NCBI GenBank assembly: GCA_046723645.1 | Contig: JBKOUY010000173.1 | Location: 1-30,468 of the forward strand | DNA: 30,468 nt | Direction: 5' to 3' | From: DASQUK01 sp046723645 | GTDB taxonomy: Bacteria; Actinomycetota; Acidimicrobiia; Acidimicrobiales; VFJN01 | Part shown: in pieces, positions 8,986 through 19,635 of the stretch | How positions within the stretch are numbered: the first letter of the stretch is position 1 | Layout: each line of letters opens with the position of its first letter | Translations under genes and position numbers: made by a program | Notes under the pieces: generated by a model | What the model was told of the DNA's origin: nothing | What the model saw: only the letters and a program-made list of their open reading frames with translations | Database searches by the model: none

Positions 8986-9759
8986 TCAGTCCCCGAACTG
9001 CTTCAGCCGGTCGAGGACGCGCTCCGCCGTCGGGTCCTCCATCTGGTCGACGATCCGCCCGTCGTTGAGGAAGAGGACGGCATCGGCGTAGGAGGCGGCG
9101 TTGGGATCGTGGGTGACCATCACGATGGTCTGGCCCATGTCCTTCACCGCGCGGCACATGAACTCGAGGATCTCGGCCCCGGCGCGGGAGTCGAGGTTGC
9201 CGGTGGGCTCGTCGGCGAAGATGATCTTGGGCTGGCTGGCCAGCGCCCGCGCCACGGCCACCCGCTGCTGCTGCCCGCCGGACAGCTCGCTCGGCCGATG
9301 CGTCAGCCGATCGCTGAGCCCCGTGGTCTTGATCACCTGCTCCAGCCACTCGGCGTCGGGCTTCTCACCGGCCAGGGACAGGGGCAGGGTGATGTTCTCG
9401 ATGGCGGTCAGGGTTGGCACCAGGTTGAACGTCTGGAACACGAAGCCGACGCTGTCGCGCCGCAGCCGCGTCAGTTCCTTGTCGCTGAGGGTCGTCAGGT
9501 CGGTCTGGCCGATGAACACCTTGCCGGAGGTGAGCGTGTCGAGCCCGGCCAGGCAGTGCATCAGCGTCGACTTGCCGGAGCCGGACGGGCCCATGATCGC
9601 GGTGTACCGGCCGTCGGGCAGCTCGACCGTCACGTCGTCGAGGGCGACCACGGCGGTGTCGCCGCTGCCGTAGATCTTGCTGGCGTCGACCGCACGGGCC
9701 GCGGGGACGGGCATGGTCGCGGTTTCGGACGCGTCGGGGGAATCGAGTGGCGAGGTCAC
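8986..9759 (-). CDS. ABC transporter ATP-binding protein, MacB/LolD-like
   Basis: 257-aa ATPase partner of the FtsX-type permease that follows. Walker A GPSGSGKST is at 57-65, the Q-loop is in FQTFNLVPTLTAIEN, the signature LSGGQQQR is at 159-166, Walker B IIFADEPTGNLD is at 179-190, and the H-loop is in MVTHDP. The NLVPTLTAIEN and DEPTGNLDS motifs are typical of the LolD/MacB/FtsE group. The GTG start at 9759 is supported by TAGGTT placed exactly 6 nt upstream, suggesting a leaderless mRNA. An ATG at codon 16 (9714) is the alternative but has no visible SD. Energises export by the permease; substrate unknown. Confidence 0.94.
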   Translation of the reverse strand: MTSPLDSPDASETATMPVPAARAVDASKIYGSGDTAVVALDDVTVELPDGRYTAIMGPSGSGKSTLMHCLAGLDTLTSGKVFIGQTDLTTLSDKELTRLRRDSVGFVFQTFNLVPTLTAIENITLPLSLAGEKPDAEWLEQVIKTTGLSDRLTHRPSELSGGQQQRVAVARALASQPKIIFADEPTGNLDSRAGAEILEFMCRAVKDMGQTIVMVTHDPNAASYADAVLFLNDGRIVDQMEDPTAERVLDRLKQFGD

Positions 9760-9765
9760 GGCGCG

Positions 9766-9771
9766 AACCTA
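9766..9771 (-). promoter_or_regulatory. Putative -10 of the ABC transporter operon (leaderless)
   Basis: TAGGTT on the minus strand, 6 nt before the GTG at 9759. The same hexamer-to-GTG spacing is found before three other genes here. The -35 is weak (TGACCG about 16 bp upstream). Confidence 0.55.
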
Positions 9772-9815
9772 CGGTAAAGGCGCCGGCCGGTCACCCTCAT
9801 TCGGGCGATCGAACG

Positions 9816-12284
<2,469 letters not shown>

Positions 12285-12294
12285 AACAGCCACA

Positions 12295-12300
12295 ACGCTA
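12295..12300 (-). promoter_or_regulatory. Putative -10 of ftsK
   Basis: TAGCGT on the minus strand, 10 nt before the GTG at 12284. It lies in the divergent ftsK/dehydrogenase control region of about 80 bp. Confidence 0.35.
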
Positions 12301-12355
12301 CCAGTAGTCACATACGCCACAGGCGGACGAGGGACGGGCTGTCTGTGTGCCGGTC

Positions 12356-12361
12356 TACTGT
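12356..12361 (+). promoter_or_regulatory. Putative -10 of the dehydrogenase gene (leaderless)
   Basis: TACTGT followed by 6 nt and a GTG at 12368. This is the leaderless layout repeated elsewhere in the window. Confidence 0.5.
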
Positions 12362-12367
12362 CCGGGC

Positions 12368-13159
12368 GTGGTTGGAACGCGGATGCGGGGGATCGCCGTC
12401 GTCACGGGTGCGAGCTCCGGCATCGGGGCGGCGACCGCCCGGGCGCTGGCGGGCGACGGCTGGCGGGTGGTGGTCGGCGCCCGCCGCGCCGAGCGCATCG
12501 AGGCCCTGGCCACCGAGATAAGCGCCCGGTCCCATCCCCTGGATGTCGACGACGCCAGCTCGGTCGCCCGGTTCGCTGCGTTCGTCACGGCGACCGACGA
12601 GGACGAGGGCGGCGGGGTCGGCCCGAGCCGACTGCTGGTCAACAACGCCGGCGGCGCCTTCGGCTGGGCTCCGGTGGCGGAGGCCGACGAGCAGCAGTGG
12701 CGGGCGATGTACGAGACCAACGTGCTTGGCGCGGTGCGCATGATCCGGGCGCTGCTGCCCTTGATCGAGGCCCATGGGGACGGCACGATCGTGACCGTCG
12801 GCTCGATTGCGGGCCACGAGCCCTATCCGAACGGCGGGGGCTACAACGGCGCCAAGTTCGCGGTGCGCGCCGTGATGTCGGCGCTGCGCCAGGAGCTGCT
12901 GGGTCGGCCCGTGCGCGTCTGCGAGGTCGATCCCGGCATGGTCGAGACGGAGTTCAGCCTTGTGCGCTTCGGCGGCGATGCGGAGCGGGCGGCGGCCGTC
13001 TACGAGGGTGTGACCCCGCTGACCGCGGACGACGTCGCCGAATGCATCCGCTGGATCGCGGCCCGCCCGCCCCACGTCAACGTCGACCAGCTCGTGGTGC
13101 TGGCGCGCGACCAGGCGGGCGCCCGGCAGGTCCATCGCCACGGCGGCGGGCCGCACTAG
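12368..13159 (+). CDS. Short-chain dehydrogenase/reductase (classical SDR)
   Basis: 263-aa NAD(P)-dependent oxidoreductase with a Rossmann fold. The cofactor motif TGASSGIG is at residues 13-20, NNAG at 92-95, and the catalytic triad is S146 (VGSIAGH), Y159 and K163 (YNGAK). The basic residues after the second strand (GARRAER) suggest NADP preference. The overall text resembles the YdfG/serine 3-dehydrogenase-like group, but the substrate cannot be told. The GTG at 12368 is chosen because TACTGT lies 6 nt before it; an ATG at 12383 is the alternative. It converges on the serine hydrolase gene, and the two stops share the tetranucleotide CTAG. Confidence 0.92.
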   Translation: MVGTRMRGIAVVTGASSGIGAATARALAGDGWRVVVGARRAERIEALATEISARSHPLDVDDASSVARFAAFVTATDEDEGGGVGPSRLLVNNAGGAFGWAPVAEADEQQWRAMYETNVLGAVRMIRALLPLIEAHGDGTIVTVGSIAGHEPYPNGGGYNGAKFAVRAVMSALRQELLGRPVRVCEVDPGMVETEFSLVRFGGDAERAAAVYEGVTPLTADDVAECIRWIAARPPHVNVDQLVVLARDQAGARQVHRHGGGPH

Positions 13160-14277
13160 CCCGCGGCGGCGAAGGCGTCGAGGATGGCCTCGCTGATCGC
13201 CAGGGAGATGTCCGATCCGCCGTCGGTGGCCAGCTGCACGAAGGTCAGGTCGTGTGCCGGATCGACGGTGACGACCTGGCCATCAACGCCCACCGCGTAC
13301 ATCACGCCCGGCCGCTCGGGGTCGAGCCACCAGCCGGCGCCGTACTCGGCGTTGGCGACGATCGGGGTGCGGCTGTAGTCGACCCAGCCCTCGGGCAGGA
13401 TCCGCTCGCCGTCCCAGACGCCGTCGCGCAGGTACAGGAGCCCGAACTTGGCGAAGCTGCGAGCGGTGGTCTCGAACGACAACCCGCCGTACCAGGTTCC
13501 GCTGGGATCGAAGTCCATCTCCACCCGGCCCATACCGATCCTGTCGACCAGCTCGGCATCGACGAACGCCCGGAAGTCGCCTCTCGAGCCCACCTCGTCG
13601 GCCAGGATGCCCGCCACCAGCATCGTGTTGCCGCTGCTGTAGACGAACTGCGTCCCTGGCGCGGCGACCAGCTCCTTGTCGGCGGCGTAGGCGGCGCCGT
13701 CGTCGGCCGCGACCAGCCGGTTCAGGTCGACCGTGTGCGGGCGTTCGGTCCAGGCCAGCCCGCTGCTCATCCGCAACAGGTGGTCGACCGTGATCGCGTG
13801 CCGCGGGTCCGATGGCGCACGCCACTCGGGCACCGCCGCCGGCGCGTCGACGTCGAGCCGCCGCTCGCGCACCACGATGCCGGCCAGCGCCGAGGCGATG
13901 CTCTTGGCCATCGAGAATCCCGGCATCGCGACCGAGCGCCCGTCGGCCCGGTTCGGGCTGTAGCGCTCGTAGACGATCTCGCCCCCGTGCACGATCAGGA
14001 CGGCCCGCACGCGGGGCAGGCCGCCGTCCGCGAACGCCGTGTCCACCGTCCGGTCCACTCCCGTGCGGTCGACGCCACTCGGCCACTCGGCCTCGGGCCA
14101 TTCCTCGGTGGGGAACGGCACCCCGGCGGGCTGGGGCGGGAACCCGGCGGCCGGAGCGGCCCCCTCGCCGTCTGCTGGGGGTGCGGATCTGTCGGCCGCA
14201 TCCGCCCGGGCCGCCGAGCGCGGCGGGTCCTCACCCCCGCCCGAGCAACCCGCAACCAAGGCAAGGACGACGAACAC
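13156..14277 (-). CDS. Serine hydrolase of the beta-lactamase/NylB-like family, probable lipoprotein
   Basis: Secreted penicillin-binding-protein-fold hydrolase, 373 aa from the annotated GTG. A lipobox LVAGC puts the modified Cys at residue 11, followed by a low-complexity Ala/Pro/Asp-rich linker to about residue 55. The catalytic SxxK is SMAK (S122, K125) in PGFSMAKSIASALAG, and YSSGN near 213-217 fits the second motif. The wording is closest to 6-aminohexanoate-dimer hydrolase and esterase members rather than true class C beta-lactamases, so resistance should not be assumed. The GTG start leaves no basic n-region. The frame continues upstream to an ATC at 14319 that would add one (see findings). 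It lies downstream of mutM on the same strand. Confidence 0.85.
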   Translation of the reverse strand: MFVVLALVAGCSGGGEDPPRSAARADAADRSAPPADGEGAAPAAGFPPQPAGVPFPTEEWPEAEWPSGVDRTGVDRTVDTAFADGGLPRVRAVLIVHGGEIVYERYSPNRADGRSVAMPGFSMAKSIASALAGIVVRERRLDVDAPAAVPEWRAPSDPRHAITVDHLLRMSSGLAWTERPHTVDLNRLVAADDGAAYAADKELVAAPGTQFVYSSGNTMLVAGILADEVGSRGDFRAFVDAELVDRIGMGRVEMDFDPSGTWYGGLSFETTARSFAKFGLLYLRDGVWDGERILPEGWVDYSRTPIVANAEYGAGWWLDPERPGVMYAVGVDGQVVTVDPAHDLTFVQLATDGGSDISLAISEAILDAFAAAG

Positions 14278-14359
14278 CCACCACCCGGGAGCTGACCGAC
14301 GCTGAGCCGTGGTCGTGATGCGTGAACCCCCGTCGCCGCGGCGCCGCCCGCCCGCGAGC

Positions 14360-15229
14360 TTACGCCGGGCGCCTCCGGCGCGGGCTGCGTCGCCGGCCTG
14401 TCGGGCCGGGCTGGCAGGTCGGGCACCACGTGGTCGTGCGGCCGTCGAGCACCCGCGAGCGGAGCTCGGTGCCGCAGCGGGGGCACGGCAGCCCGGCCTG
14501 GCCGTAGACGTTCAGTCGCTGCTGGTTCCGGCCCGGCAGACCCTCGACGTTGCGGTACGTGGTGAGCGTCGTGCCCCCGTGATGGAGGCTCCCGGCGAGG
14601 ACCTCCCGCACGGCGTCGAGCAGCGCCGCAGCCTGCGCCCGTGTCACGGTTTGGCGGGCGGGGTTGATGCGGGCCCGCCACAGCGCCTCGTCGGCGTAGA
14701 TGTTGCCCACGCCGGCGATGGGTCGTTGGCTGAGCAGCTGGGTCTTGATCGCCCGCCGGCTGCGCCGCAGCGCACGCCAGAAGTCCTCGGCGGTGAGCTG
14801 GCGATCCAGGGCGTCGGGCCCCTGTACGGCCAGCGTCCCGGCGTAGTGCCCGTCCTCGGCCACGGCGAGCCGGCCGAAGCGGCGCACGTCCCGGTACTCC
14901 AGCGCCCGACCCGACGCGCCTGCCGCTTCCACGCCGGCGGGGTCCTCGAGGCCCCACCAGGCGCGGACATAGGTGTCGCCCTGATCGCCCGCCGGACGCA
15001 CGCGCAGCGAGCCGGTCATCCCCAGATGCACGATCAGCTCCCGACCGTCGTCGAGGGCCAGCAGCAGGTACTTGCCGCGCCGCGCCGTCCCCGTGATCGT
15101 GGCGCCCACCACCTCGAGCGCGGCGGTGAACTTGGCATCGGGGAACGCCCACGCCGATGCCAGCCGGCGGCCGACCACCAGCGGCTCGAGCTGCCGCCGG
15201 ATGGTCTCGACCTCGGGAAGCTCAGGCAT
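14360..15229 (-). CDS. mutM: Formamidopyrimidine-DNA glycosylase (Fpg/MutM)
   Basis: Base-excision repair glycosylase/AP lyase that removes 8-oxoguanine and formamidopyrimidines. It is 289 aa. The N-terminal PELPEVETI supplies the catalytic Pro and Glu after Met removal, K53 in RRGKYLL is the conserved lysine, AGVGNIYADEALW is the H2TH region, and a C-terminal zinc finger C-P-R-C...C-P-T-C closes the fold. A short Arg/Pro-rich tail follows the finger. The ATG at 15229 is 9 nt after the rnj stop, so the two genes are co-transcribed. Confidence 0.97.
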   Translation of the reverse strand: MPELPEVETIRRQLEPLVVGRRLASAWAFPDAKFTAALEVVGATITGTARRGKYLLLALDDGRELIVHLGMTGSLRVRPAGDQGDTYVRAWWGLEDPAGVEAAGASGRALEYRDVRRFGRLAVAEDGHYAGTLAVQGPDALDRQLTAEDFWRALRRSRRAIKTQLLSQRPIAGVGNIYADEALWRARINPARQTVTRAQAAALLDAVREVLAGSLHHGGTTLTTYRNVEGLPGRNQQRLNVYGQAGLPCPRCGTELRSRVLDGRTTTWCPTCQPGPTGRRRSPRRRRPA

Positions 15230-15238
15230 CGACCGGGG

Positions 15239-16903
15239 TCAGGCCTCCATCACCACCGGGACGATCATCGGCCGCCGCTTGGTCGACTCGTTGACGAAGC
15301 GGCCCGCGGCGCGCCGCACCACCTTCTGCAGCGCCTCGATGTCGGTGCCGCCCTCGGCGAACGACTCCTTGACCGCCTGGCGCACCTCCTCGGCGCACTC
15401 GGCGAGCAGCGGCTCGGCCTCGGGGGCGTACACCCAGCCTCGGGTGATGATCTCCGGGCCGGTGAGGATCGCACCCGTGGCCACGTCGACCGTGACCACG
15501 ACCACCACGACCCCTTCCTCGGCCAGCACCCGCCGGTCCCGCAGGACGCCGTGGCCGACGTCGCCGATGATCCCGTCGACGTAGAGGTAGCCGGCGGGAA
15601 CCGTGGCGTCGACCCGCAGCCCGTCGTCGTCGAGCACCAGCTGGTCGCCATCGGTGCAGACGAGGACGTGGTCGCCGCCCACCACGCCCATGCTGCGGGC
15701 GAGCTTGGCGTGGGCGACCATGTGGCGGTACTCGCCGTGCACCGGCACGAACCAGTCCGGCCGCACGATCGACAGCAGGGTCTTGAGCTCCTCCTGCTTG
15801 GCGTGCCCCGACGCGTGGACGCTGGCGACGCCCGAGTGCACGACCTCGGCGCCCAGCCGCACGAGCCCGTCGATCACCTTGGACACGTTCATCTCGTTGC
15901 CGGGGATCGGGTGCGACGACAGGATCACGGTGTCGTGGGCGTTGATCTCCAGCCAGCGATTGTTGCGCTGTGCCATGAGCGCCAGCGCGGACATGGGTTC
16001 GCCCTGGCTGCCGGTGGAGATCACGCACACCTGGCCCGGCGGCATGTCGCGGACGTCGTCGATGTCGACCAGGGCATGGTCGGGGATCCGCAACAGGCCC
16101 ATCTCCCGTGCCAGCCGGACGTTCTTCTTCATCGACATGCCCAGCGTGGCCACCTTGCGCCCGAACGTCACGGCGGCGTCGGCGATCTGCTGCACCCGGT
16201 GGATGTGGCTGGCGAAGCAGGCGATGACGATCCGACGACCCTCGTGCTGGTGGAACAGCTCGTGGAGCACCCCTCCGATCGACGTCTCGCTGCGGGCGTA
16301 GCCGGGCTCCTCGGCGTTGGTGGAGTCGCTCAGCAGCAGCCGGACCCCGGCGCCGGACGCCAGCGCACCGATGCGACCCAGGTCGGTGAGCCGGCCGTCG
16401 ACCGGCGTGAGGTCGAGCTTGAAGTCGCCGCTGTGGAGGATCGTCCCCTGCGGGGTGTGGAACGCCGTGGCGAAGCCGTGCGGGACCGAGTGGGTGACCG
16501 GGATGAACTCGACCTCGCACGGCCCGATCCGCCGGCGCTGCCCGTCGAACACGGGGATCAGCTCGGTCCGCTCTAGCAGCCCCGCCTCCTCGATGCGGTT
16601 GCGGGCGAGGCCGAGGGTCAGCTCCGAGCCGTAGATCGGGAAGGACATCTCGCGCAGCAGGTAGCCGAGCCCACCCATGTGGTCCTCGTGGCCGTGGGTG
16701 ATTATCGCCCCGTCGACCCGCTGGGCGTTCTCGCGCAGGTAGGTGAAGTCGGGAAGGACGAGGTCGACCCCGAGCATGTCGAGCTCCGGGAACATCAGCC
16801 CCACGTCGAGCAGGAGGATGCGCCCCCCGACCTCGATGCACGCGCAGTTTCGCCCGATCTCGCCGAGGCCGCCGAGGAAGGTGATGCGAACGGGATCGGC
16901 CAT
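15239..16903 (-). CDS. rnj: Ribonuclease J
   Basis: Metallo-beta-lactamase/beta-CASP ribonuclease with 5'-to-3' exonuclease and endonuclease activity, central to actinobacterial mRNA decay and rRNA maturation. It is 554 aa, normal length. The metal site HGHEDH is at residues 70-75, with further ligands in THSVPHG and HSGDFK. The beta-CASP domain includes STNAEEPGYARSE and VISTGSQGEPMSAL, and HASGHAKQEELK and the C-terminal domain follow. The ATG at 16903 is 9 nt after a TAGGTT hexamer, so the leader would be very short. It is followed by mutM. Confidence 0.97.
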   Translation of the reverse strand: MADPVRITFLGGLGEIGRNCACIEVGGRILLLDVGLMFPELDMLGVDLVLPDFTYLRENAQRVDGAIITHGHEDHMGGLGYLLREMSFPIYGSELTLGLARNRIEEAGLLERTELIPVFDGQRRRIGPCEVEFIPVTHSVPHGFATAFHTPQGTILHSGDFKLDLTPVDGRLTDLGRIGALASGAGVRLLLSDSTNAEEPGYARSETSIGGVLHELFHQHEGRRIVIACFASHIHRVQQIADAAVTFGRKVATLGMSMKKNVRLAREMGLLRIPDHALVDIDDVRDMPPGQVCVISTGSQGEPMSALALMAQRNNRWLEINAHDTVILSSHPIPGNEMNVSKVIDGLVRLGAEVVHSGVASVHASGHAKQEELKTLLSIVRPDWFVPVHGEYRHMVAHAKLARSMGVVGGDHVLVCTDGDQLVLDDDGLRVDATVPAGYLYVDGIIGDVGHGVLRDRRVLAEEGVVVVVVTVDVATGAILTGPEIITRGWVYAPEAEPLLAECAEEVRQAVKESFAEGGTDIEALQKVVRRAAGRFVNESTKRRPMIVPVVMEA

Positions 16904-16912
16904 GATGCCGGG

Positions 16913-16918
16913 AACCTA
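16913..16918 (-). promoter_or_regulatory. Putative -10 of rnj-mutM
   Basis: TAGGTT on the minus strand, 9 nt before the rnj ATG and identical to the hexamer at the ABC operon. It predicts a leader of about 2-3 nt. Confidence 0.45.
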
Positions 16919-16956
16919 CCGGTCGCGGCGCCACCCCGGAAACCTGCCGCGGGATC

Positions 16957-16972
16957 GGTGGCCCGAGCCACC
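16957..16972 (-). terminator. Hairpin after dapA
   Basis: GGTGGC-CCGA-GCCACC, a 6-bp perfect stem with a four-base loop, 20 nt past the dapA stop and upstream of the rnj promoter. No T tract. Confidence 0.45.
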
Positions 16973-16992
16973 AGAACCGCCGCAGGAATCGA

Positions 16993-17883
16993 TCAGGGGA
17001 GCGCGAGTTCCGTCAACACCCTGCGGATCGCGTCGCGGGCCTCGTCGCTGACGGGCGGCAGCGGCAGGCGCAGGGGGCCGTCGTGGACGCCCAGCTCGGC
17101 CATGGCCGCCTTGGCGGCCGTCGTCTGTACCCAGTTGGGTCCCACCTCAACGGCGTAGGACGGTGCTAGGCGGGCGTTGAGCTGCCGGGCGGTGGTCATG
17201 TCACCCTTGTCGAAGGCGGCGATCATCTCGGCGAAGACGTCGCCGGCCCAGTGGGTGGCGACGCCTATGACACCGATGGCCCCCACGCCCAGCAGCGCCA
17301 GGGTGATCGCGTCGTCGCCCGAGTAGACGTCGAAGTCGTCGCCCGCCTGCGCGATCACCTGGGCCGTGGTCCCGGGGTCGCCGGCGGCGTCCTTCACGCC
17401 GACGACCGTGGCCACGTCGCGGGCCAGCCGGATCAGCACCTCGGTCGGGATGCGCCGCCCGGTGCGCGACGGGACGTCGTACAGCACGACGGGCAGCTCG
17501 GTGGCGTCGGCAACCGCGCGGAAGTGGGCCTCGATGCCCGAGGGCGGGGGGCGGTTGTAGTACGGCGTCACGATCAGCAGACCATCGACCCGAGTCGCCG
17601 CGGCCCGGCGGGCTAGCTCGACGCTGTGCCGCGTGTCGTTGGACCCGGCCCCCGCCAGCAGCGGCACATCGACGGCGGACCGCACGGCCTCCCAGAGCGC
17701 CACCTTCTCGTCGTCGGTGAGCGTGGGCGCCTCACCCGTCGTGCCCGCGAGCACCAGCCCGTCGCTGCCGTGGTCCACCAGCCAGCGGGCCAGCGACGAC
17801 GCACCGTCGACGTCGAGCGAACCGTCGGCCGCAAACGGGGTGGCCATGGCCGTGAGCACCTTGCCGAACCGAGCGCTTCCCAT
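16993..17883 (-). CDS. dapA: 4-Hydroxy-tetrahydrodipicolinate synthase
   Basis: Condenses pyruvate with aspartate semialdehyde, the first committed step to lysine and meso-diaminopimelate for peptidoglycan. It is 296 aa, a TIM barrel. T48-T49 (GTTGE), Y109 (PYYNRPP), Y135 (LYDVPSRTG), R140 and the Schiff-base lysine K164 (GVKDAAGD) are all present. The ATG at 17883 has GGAAGGGAG about 7 nt upstream. Its A is also the last base of the preceding gene's stop (TGATG), so expression is tied to the winged-helix protein. No other dap genes are adjacent. Confidence 0.95.
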   Translation of the reverse strand: MGSARFGKVLTAMATPFAADGSLDVDGASSLARWLVDHGSDGLVLAGTTGEAPTLTDDEKVALWEAVRSAVDVPLLAGAGSNDTRHSVELARRAAATRVDGLLIVTPYYNRPPPSGIEAHFRAVADATELPVVLYDVPSRTGRRIPTEVLIRLARDVATVVGVKDAAGDPGTTAQVIAQAGDDFDVYSGDDAITLALLGVGAIGVIGVATHWAGDVFAEMIAAFDKGDMTTARQLNARLAPSYAVEVGPNWVQTTAAKAAMAELGVHDGPLRLPLPPVSDEARDAIRRVLTELALP

Positions 17884-18557
17884 CACGAGACTCCCTTCCG
17901 TGGCACGCTGTCTGCTACGTCTTCTGCGTCGTCGGTCTCGGCCGTGCGATCGAGCCCCAGGGTCGTCAACAGGTCCTCGTGGAGTTCGAACCAGACGGTG
18001 TGATAGCTCGCCAGCCGTGGCTTGGTGAACCAGTCGCCCTCGCCCGCCTCGACCTTCGCGACCGCGCGCGAGAGCTGGTCCCCGTAGGGCCGGTAGCGGT
18101 CGAGGGTCGCGGCCAGGTCGTCGCACAGGGGCCCGACGCGGTCGTGCAGCGCCGCCAGGTCCCCCACGACGCGTGCGTCGTACTCGTGGTCCCGGTGGTC
18201 GTTGACGACCGCGGTGCCGGCGATCTCCCGCACCTGCCAACGGCTGCAGGCATCGAGCACCCCCGCGTTGAGCGCCCGGAAGCGCTCGTAACCGCCCTCG
18301 ATGGCCGGCCGGATGCCGGCGGCGTCGATCTCCCGTCCCACCAGCCGGATGTGCTCGGCCCGTCCCGCCGGCGTCAGCGACCACGCCAGCGGCGCCTCAC
18401 GGTGCACGACCAGGCCGTCGGCCGCCAGCCGCTCCAGCCACGCCTCCACATCGGCGGTCGCGAGCCCCACCGACTCGGCGATGGCGGTGGCCCCGGCCTG
18501 GCCCTTGAGCCGGAGGCCGTGCAGCACGAGCAGGCGAGGGTCCGACCTGGGCGCCAT
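17883..18557 (-). CDS. Winged-helix DNA-binding-like protein of unknown function, coupled to dapA
   Basis: 224 aa. Residues about 8-70 read like a winged helix-turn-helix: a recognition segment (GATAIAESVGLATADVEAWLERL) followed by a wing (DGLVVHREAPLAWSLTPAGRAEH). The rest is a helical domain rich in charged and aromatic residues, ending in an acidic tail. No catalytic motif was recognised. A transcriptional regulator is the simplest reading, but the ligand and targets are unknown. The ATG at 18557 lies 7 nt after TACCCT, so the mRNA is probably leaderless; the longer upstream frame is not supported. The TGATG overlap with dapA implies co-transcription and coupling. Confidence 0.75.
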   Translation of the reverse strand: MAPRSDPRLLVLHGLRLKGQAGATAIAESVGLATADVEAWLERLAADGLVVHREAPLAWSLTPAGRAEHIRLVGREIDAAGIRPAIEGGYERFRALNAGVLDACSRWQVREIAGTAVVNDHRDHEYDARVVGDLAALHDRVGPLCDDLAATLDRYRPYGDQLSRAVAKVEAGEGDWFTKPRLASYHTVWFELHEDLLTTLGLDRTAETDDAEDVADSVPRKGVS

Positions 18558-18564
18558 GGCGCGC

Positions 18565-18570
18565 AGGGTA
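18565..18570 (-). promoter_or_regulatory. Putative -10 of the winged-helix/dapA operon (leaderless)
   Basis: TACCCT on the minus strand, 7 nt before the ATG at 18557. Confidence 0.5.
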
Positions 18571-18677
18571 CCGCGAGGCCGACTCGCGCCATCGGCCGAC
18601 CGGCGGCGCCCGGTAGATGGCCCGGCGCTCGGGTCGCGGGACCCGGGCATTCCCCCATGTCGTGCGCGCCGTCCACC

Positions 18678-18716
18678 GCGGGCGAGCGCAGCCCGCCCTC
18701 CCGGGCCGGCGGCCCG
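18678..18716 (-). terminator. Two tandem hairpins after the SURF1 gene
   Basis: CGGGCC-GGC-GGCCCG (18702-18716) begins 3 nt after the stop codon, and GCGGGC-GAGCGCA-GCCCGC (18678-18696) follows. Both are GC-rich perfect 6-bp stems without a T tract. The rest of the gap to 18570 shows nothing recognisable. Confidence 0.5.
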
Positions 18717-18719
18717 CTC

Positions 18720-19517
18720 TCAGCCCCCGTGACGCAGGAGTTCGTCGAGCTCACGATCGAGGTCGTCGCGGTCGTCGACCTCCTTGCCCCGCCGCGCCAC
18801 CACCCGCAGCAAGACCACCGGGTAGCCGATGACGGCGATAGCGGAGAAGATGAACCACTGCACGGCGTAGCCGAGGTGGGGCCCCTCGGACAGTTCGGGC
18901 GGCGAGACCGGGAGGATCGACGCCGGCTCGGGCTGGGTGGGATCGGCGGCGTTCGGTTCGGGCGGATCCGACCGATCGGCTCGCACGAGCGCCGGCAGGA
19001 TCCCATGCCCAGAGGCCAGGAGCGGCGCGATATCGCGGGGCGCGGTGCCGTCGAGCCCGTCCGGATCGGCCACCAGGCCGGTCACGGTCACCTCTCCTTC
19101 GGGGGCCGGGGCGTCGACCGCCGAGCCGTCGGAGTCCAGGCCCACGAACCCCCGGATCACGCCCACGCGCTCACCGCCGTCCAACCGCAGGGGCGTCACC
19201 AGCCAGGCGCCGGCGATCCCGTCCTGCGTTCGGTTACGGACGACCACCGTGGCGTCGTCGTCGTACGTGCCGGTGGCGGTGACCGATCGAAAGCGGACGC
19301 GCTCGACCGTGGCGTGGTCGTCACCCGGGTCGAGCAACTTACCGACGGGGGTCACGGGTTGGTCCGCCCGTGCCTCGATGAGCGCGTTGCGGTCCCGCTT
19401 CTCGTCCAGCCGCCGTAGCTGCCAGAAGCCCAGGTTCACCATCGTCACCACGAGCACGACGACGAACAGGTGCGACAGCAGCCACCGCGGCCGCAGGAGG
19501 AATCTGGCGTTCGCCAC
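18720..19517 (-). CDS. SURF1 family protein (cytochrome c oxidase assembly)
   Basis: Membrane protein that helps insert heme a during assembly of aa3-type cytochrome oxidase. It is 265 aa with the family's two-helix layout: helix 1 near residues 13-31, directly followed by the signature LGFWQLRRLDEKRDRN. A periplasmic domain contains RNRTQDGIAGAWLVTPL and VIRGFVG, and helix 2 follows GPHLGYAVQWFIFSAIAVIGYP. A Pro/Asp/Glu-rich stretch in the periplasmic part is longer than in many homologues. The GTG at 19517 is 6 nt after TACGCT, so it is probably leaderless; GAGGAG sits directly against the GTG, too close to act as an SD. No other cox genes are in the window. Confidence 0.9.
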   Translation of the reverse strand: MANARFLLRPRWLLSHLFVVVLVVTMVNLGFWQLRRLDEKRDRNALIEARADQPVTPVGKLLDPGDDHATVERVRFRSVTATGTYDDDATVVVRNRTQDGIAGAWLVTPLRLDGGERVGVIRGFVGLDSDGSAVDAPAPEGEVTVTGLVADPDGLDGTAPRDIAPLLASGHGILPALVRADRSDPPEPNAADPTQPEPASILPVSPPELSEGPHLGYAVQWFIFSAIAVIGYPVVLLRVVARRGKEVDDRDDLDRELDELLRHGG

Positions 19518-19523
19518 CTCCTC

Positions 19524-19529
19524 AGCGTA
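19524..19529 (-). promoter_or_regulatory. Putative -10 of the SURF1 gene (leaderless)
   Basis: TACGCT on the minus strand, 6 nt before the GTG at 19517. Confidence 0.55.
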
Positions 19530-19635
19530 GGAGCGGTCGGTCGCTGACCGACGCCATCAGGGGTGGCGGTCGGGGTCGGGCCGGAGAGTCGCCGCTCCGC
19601 CGGGGCGACTCGTGGACCCTCGGGGCCGGAGGCGC

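Noticed and set aside
14309..16576. 755-aa plus-strand frame opposite mutM and rnj
   Set aside because: Repetitive Arg/His/Val/Asp text typical of a GC-rich antisense frame; the minus strand encodes complete MutM and RNase J.
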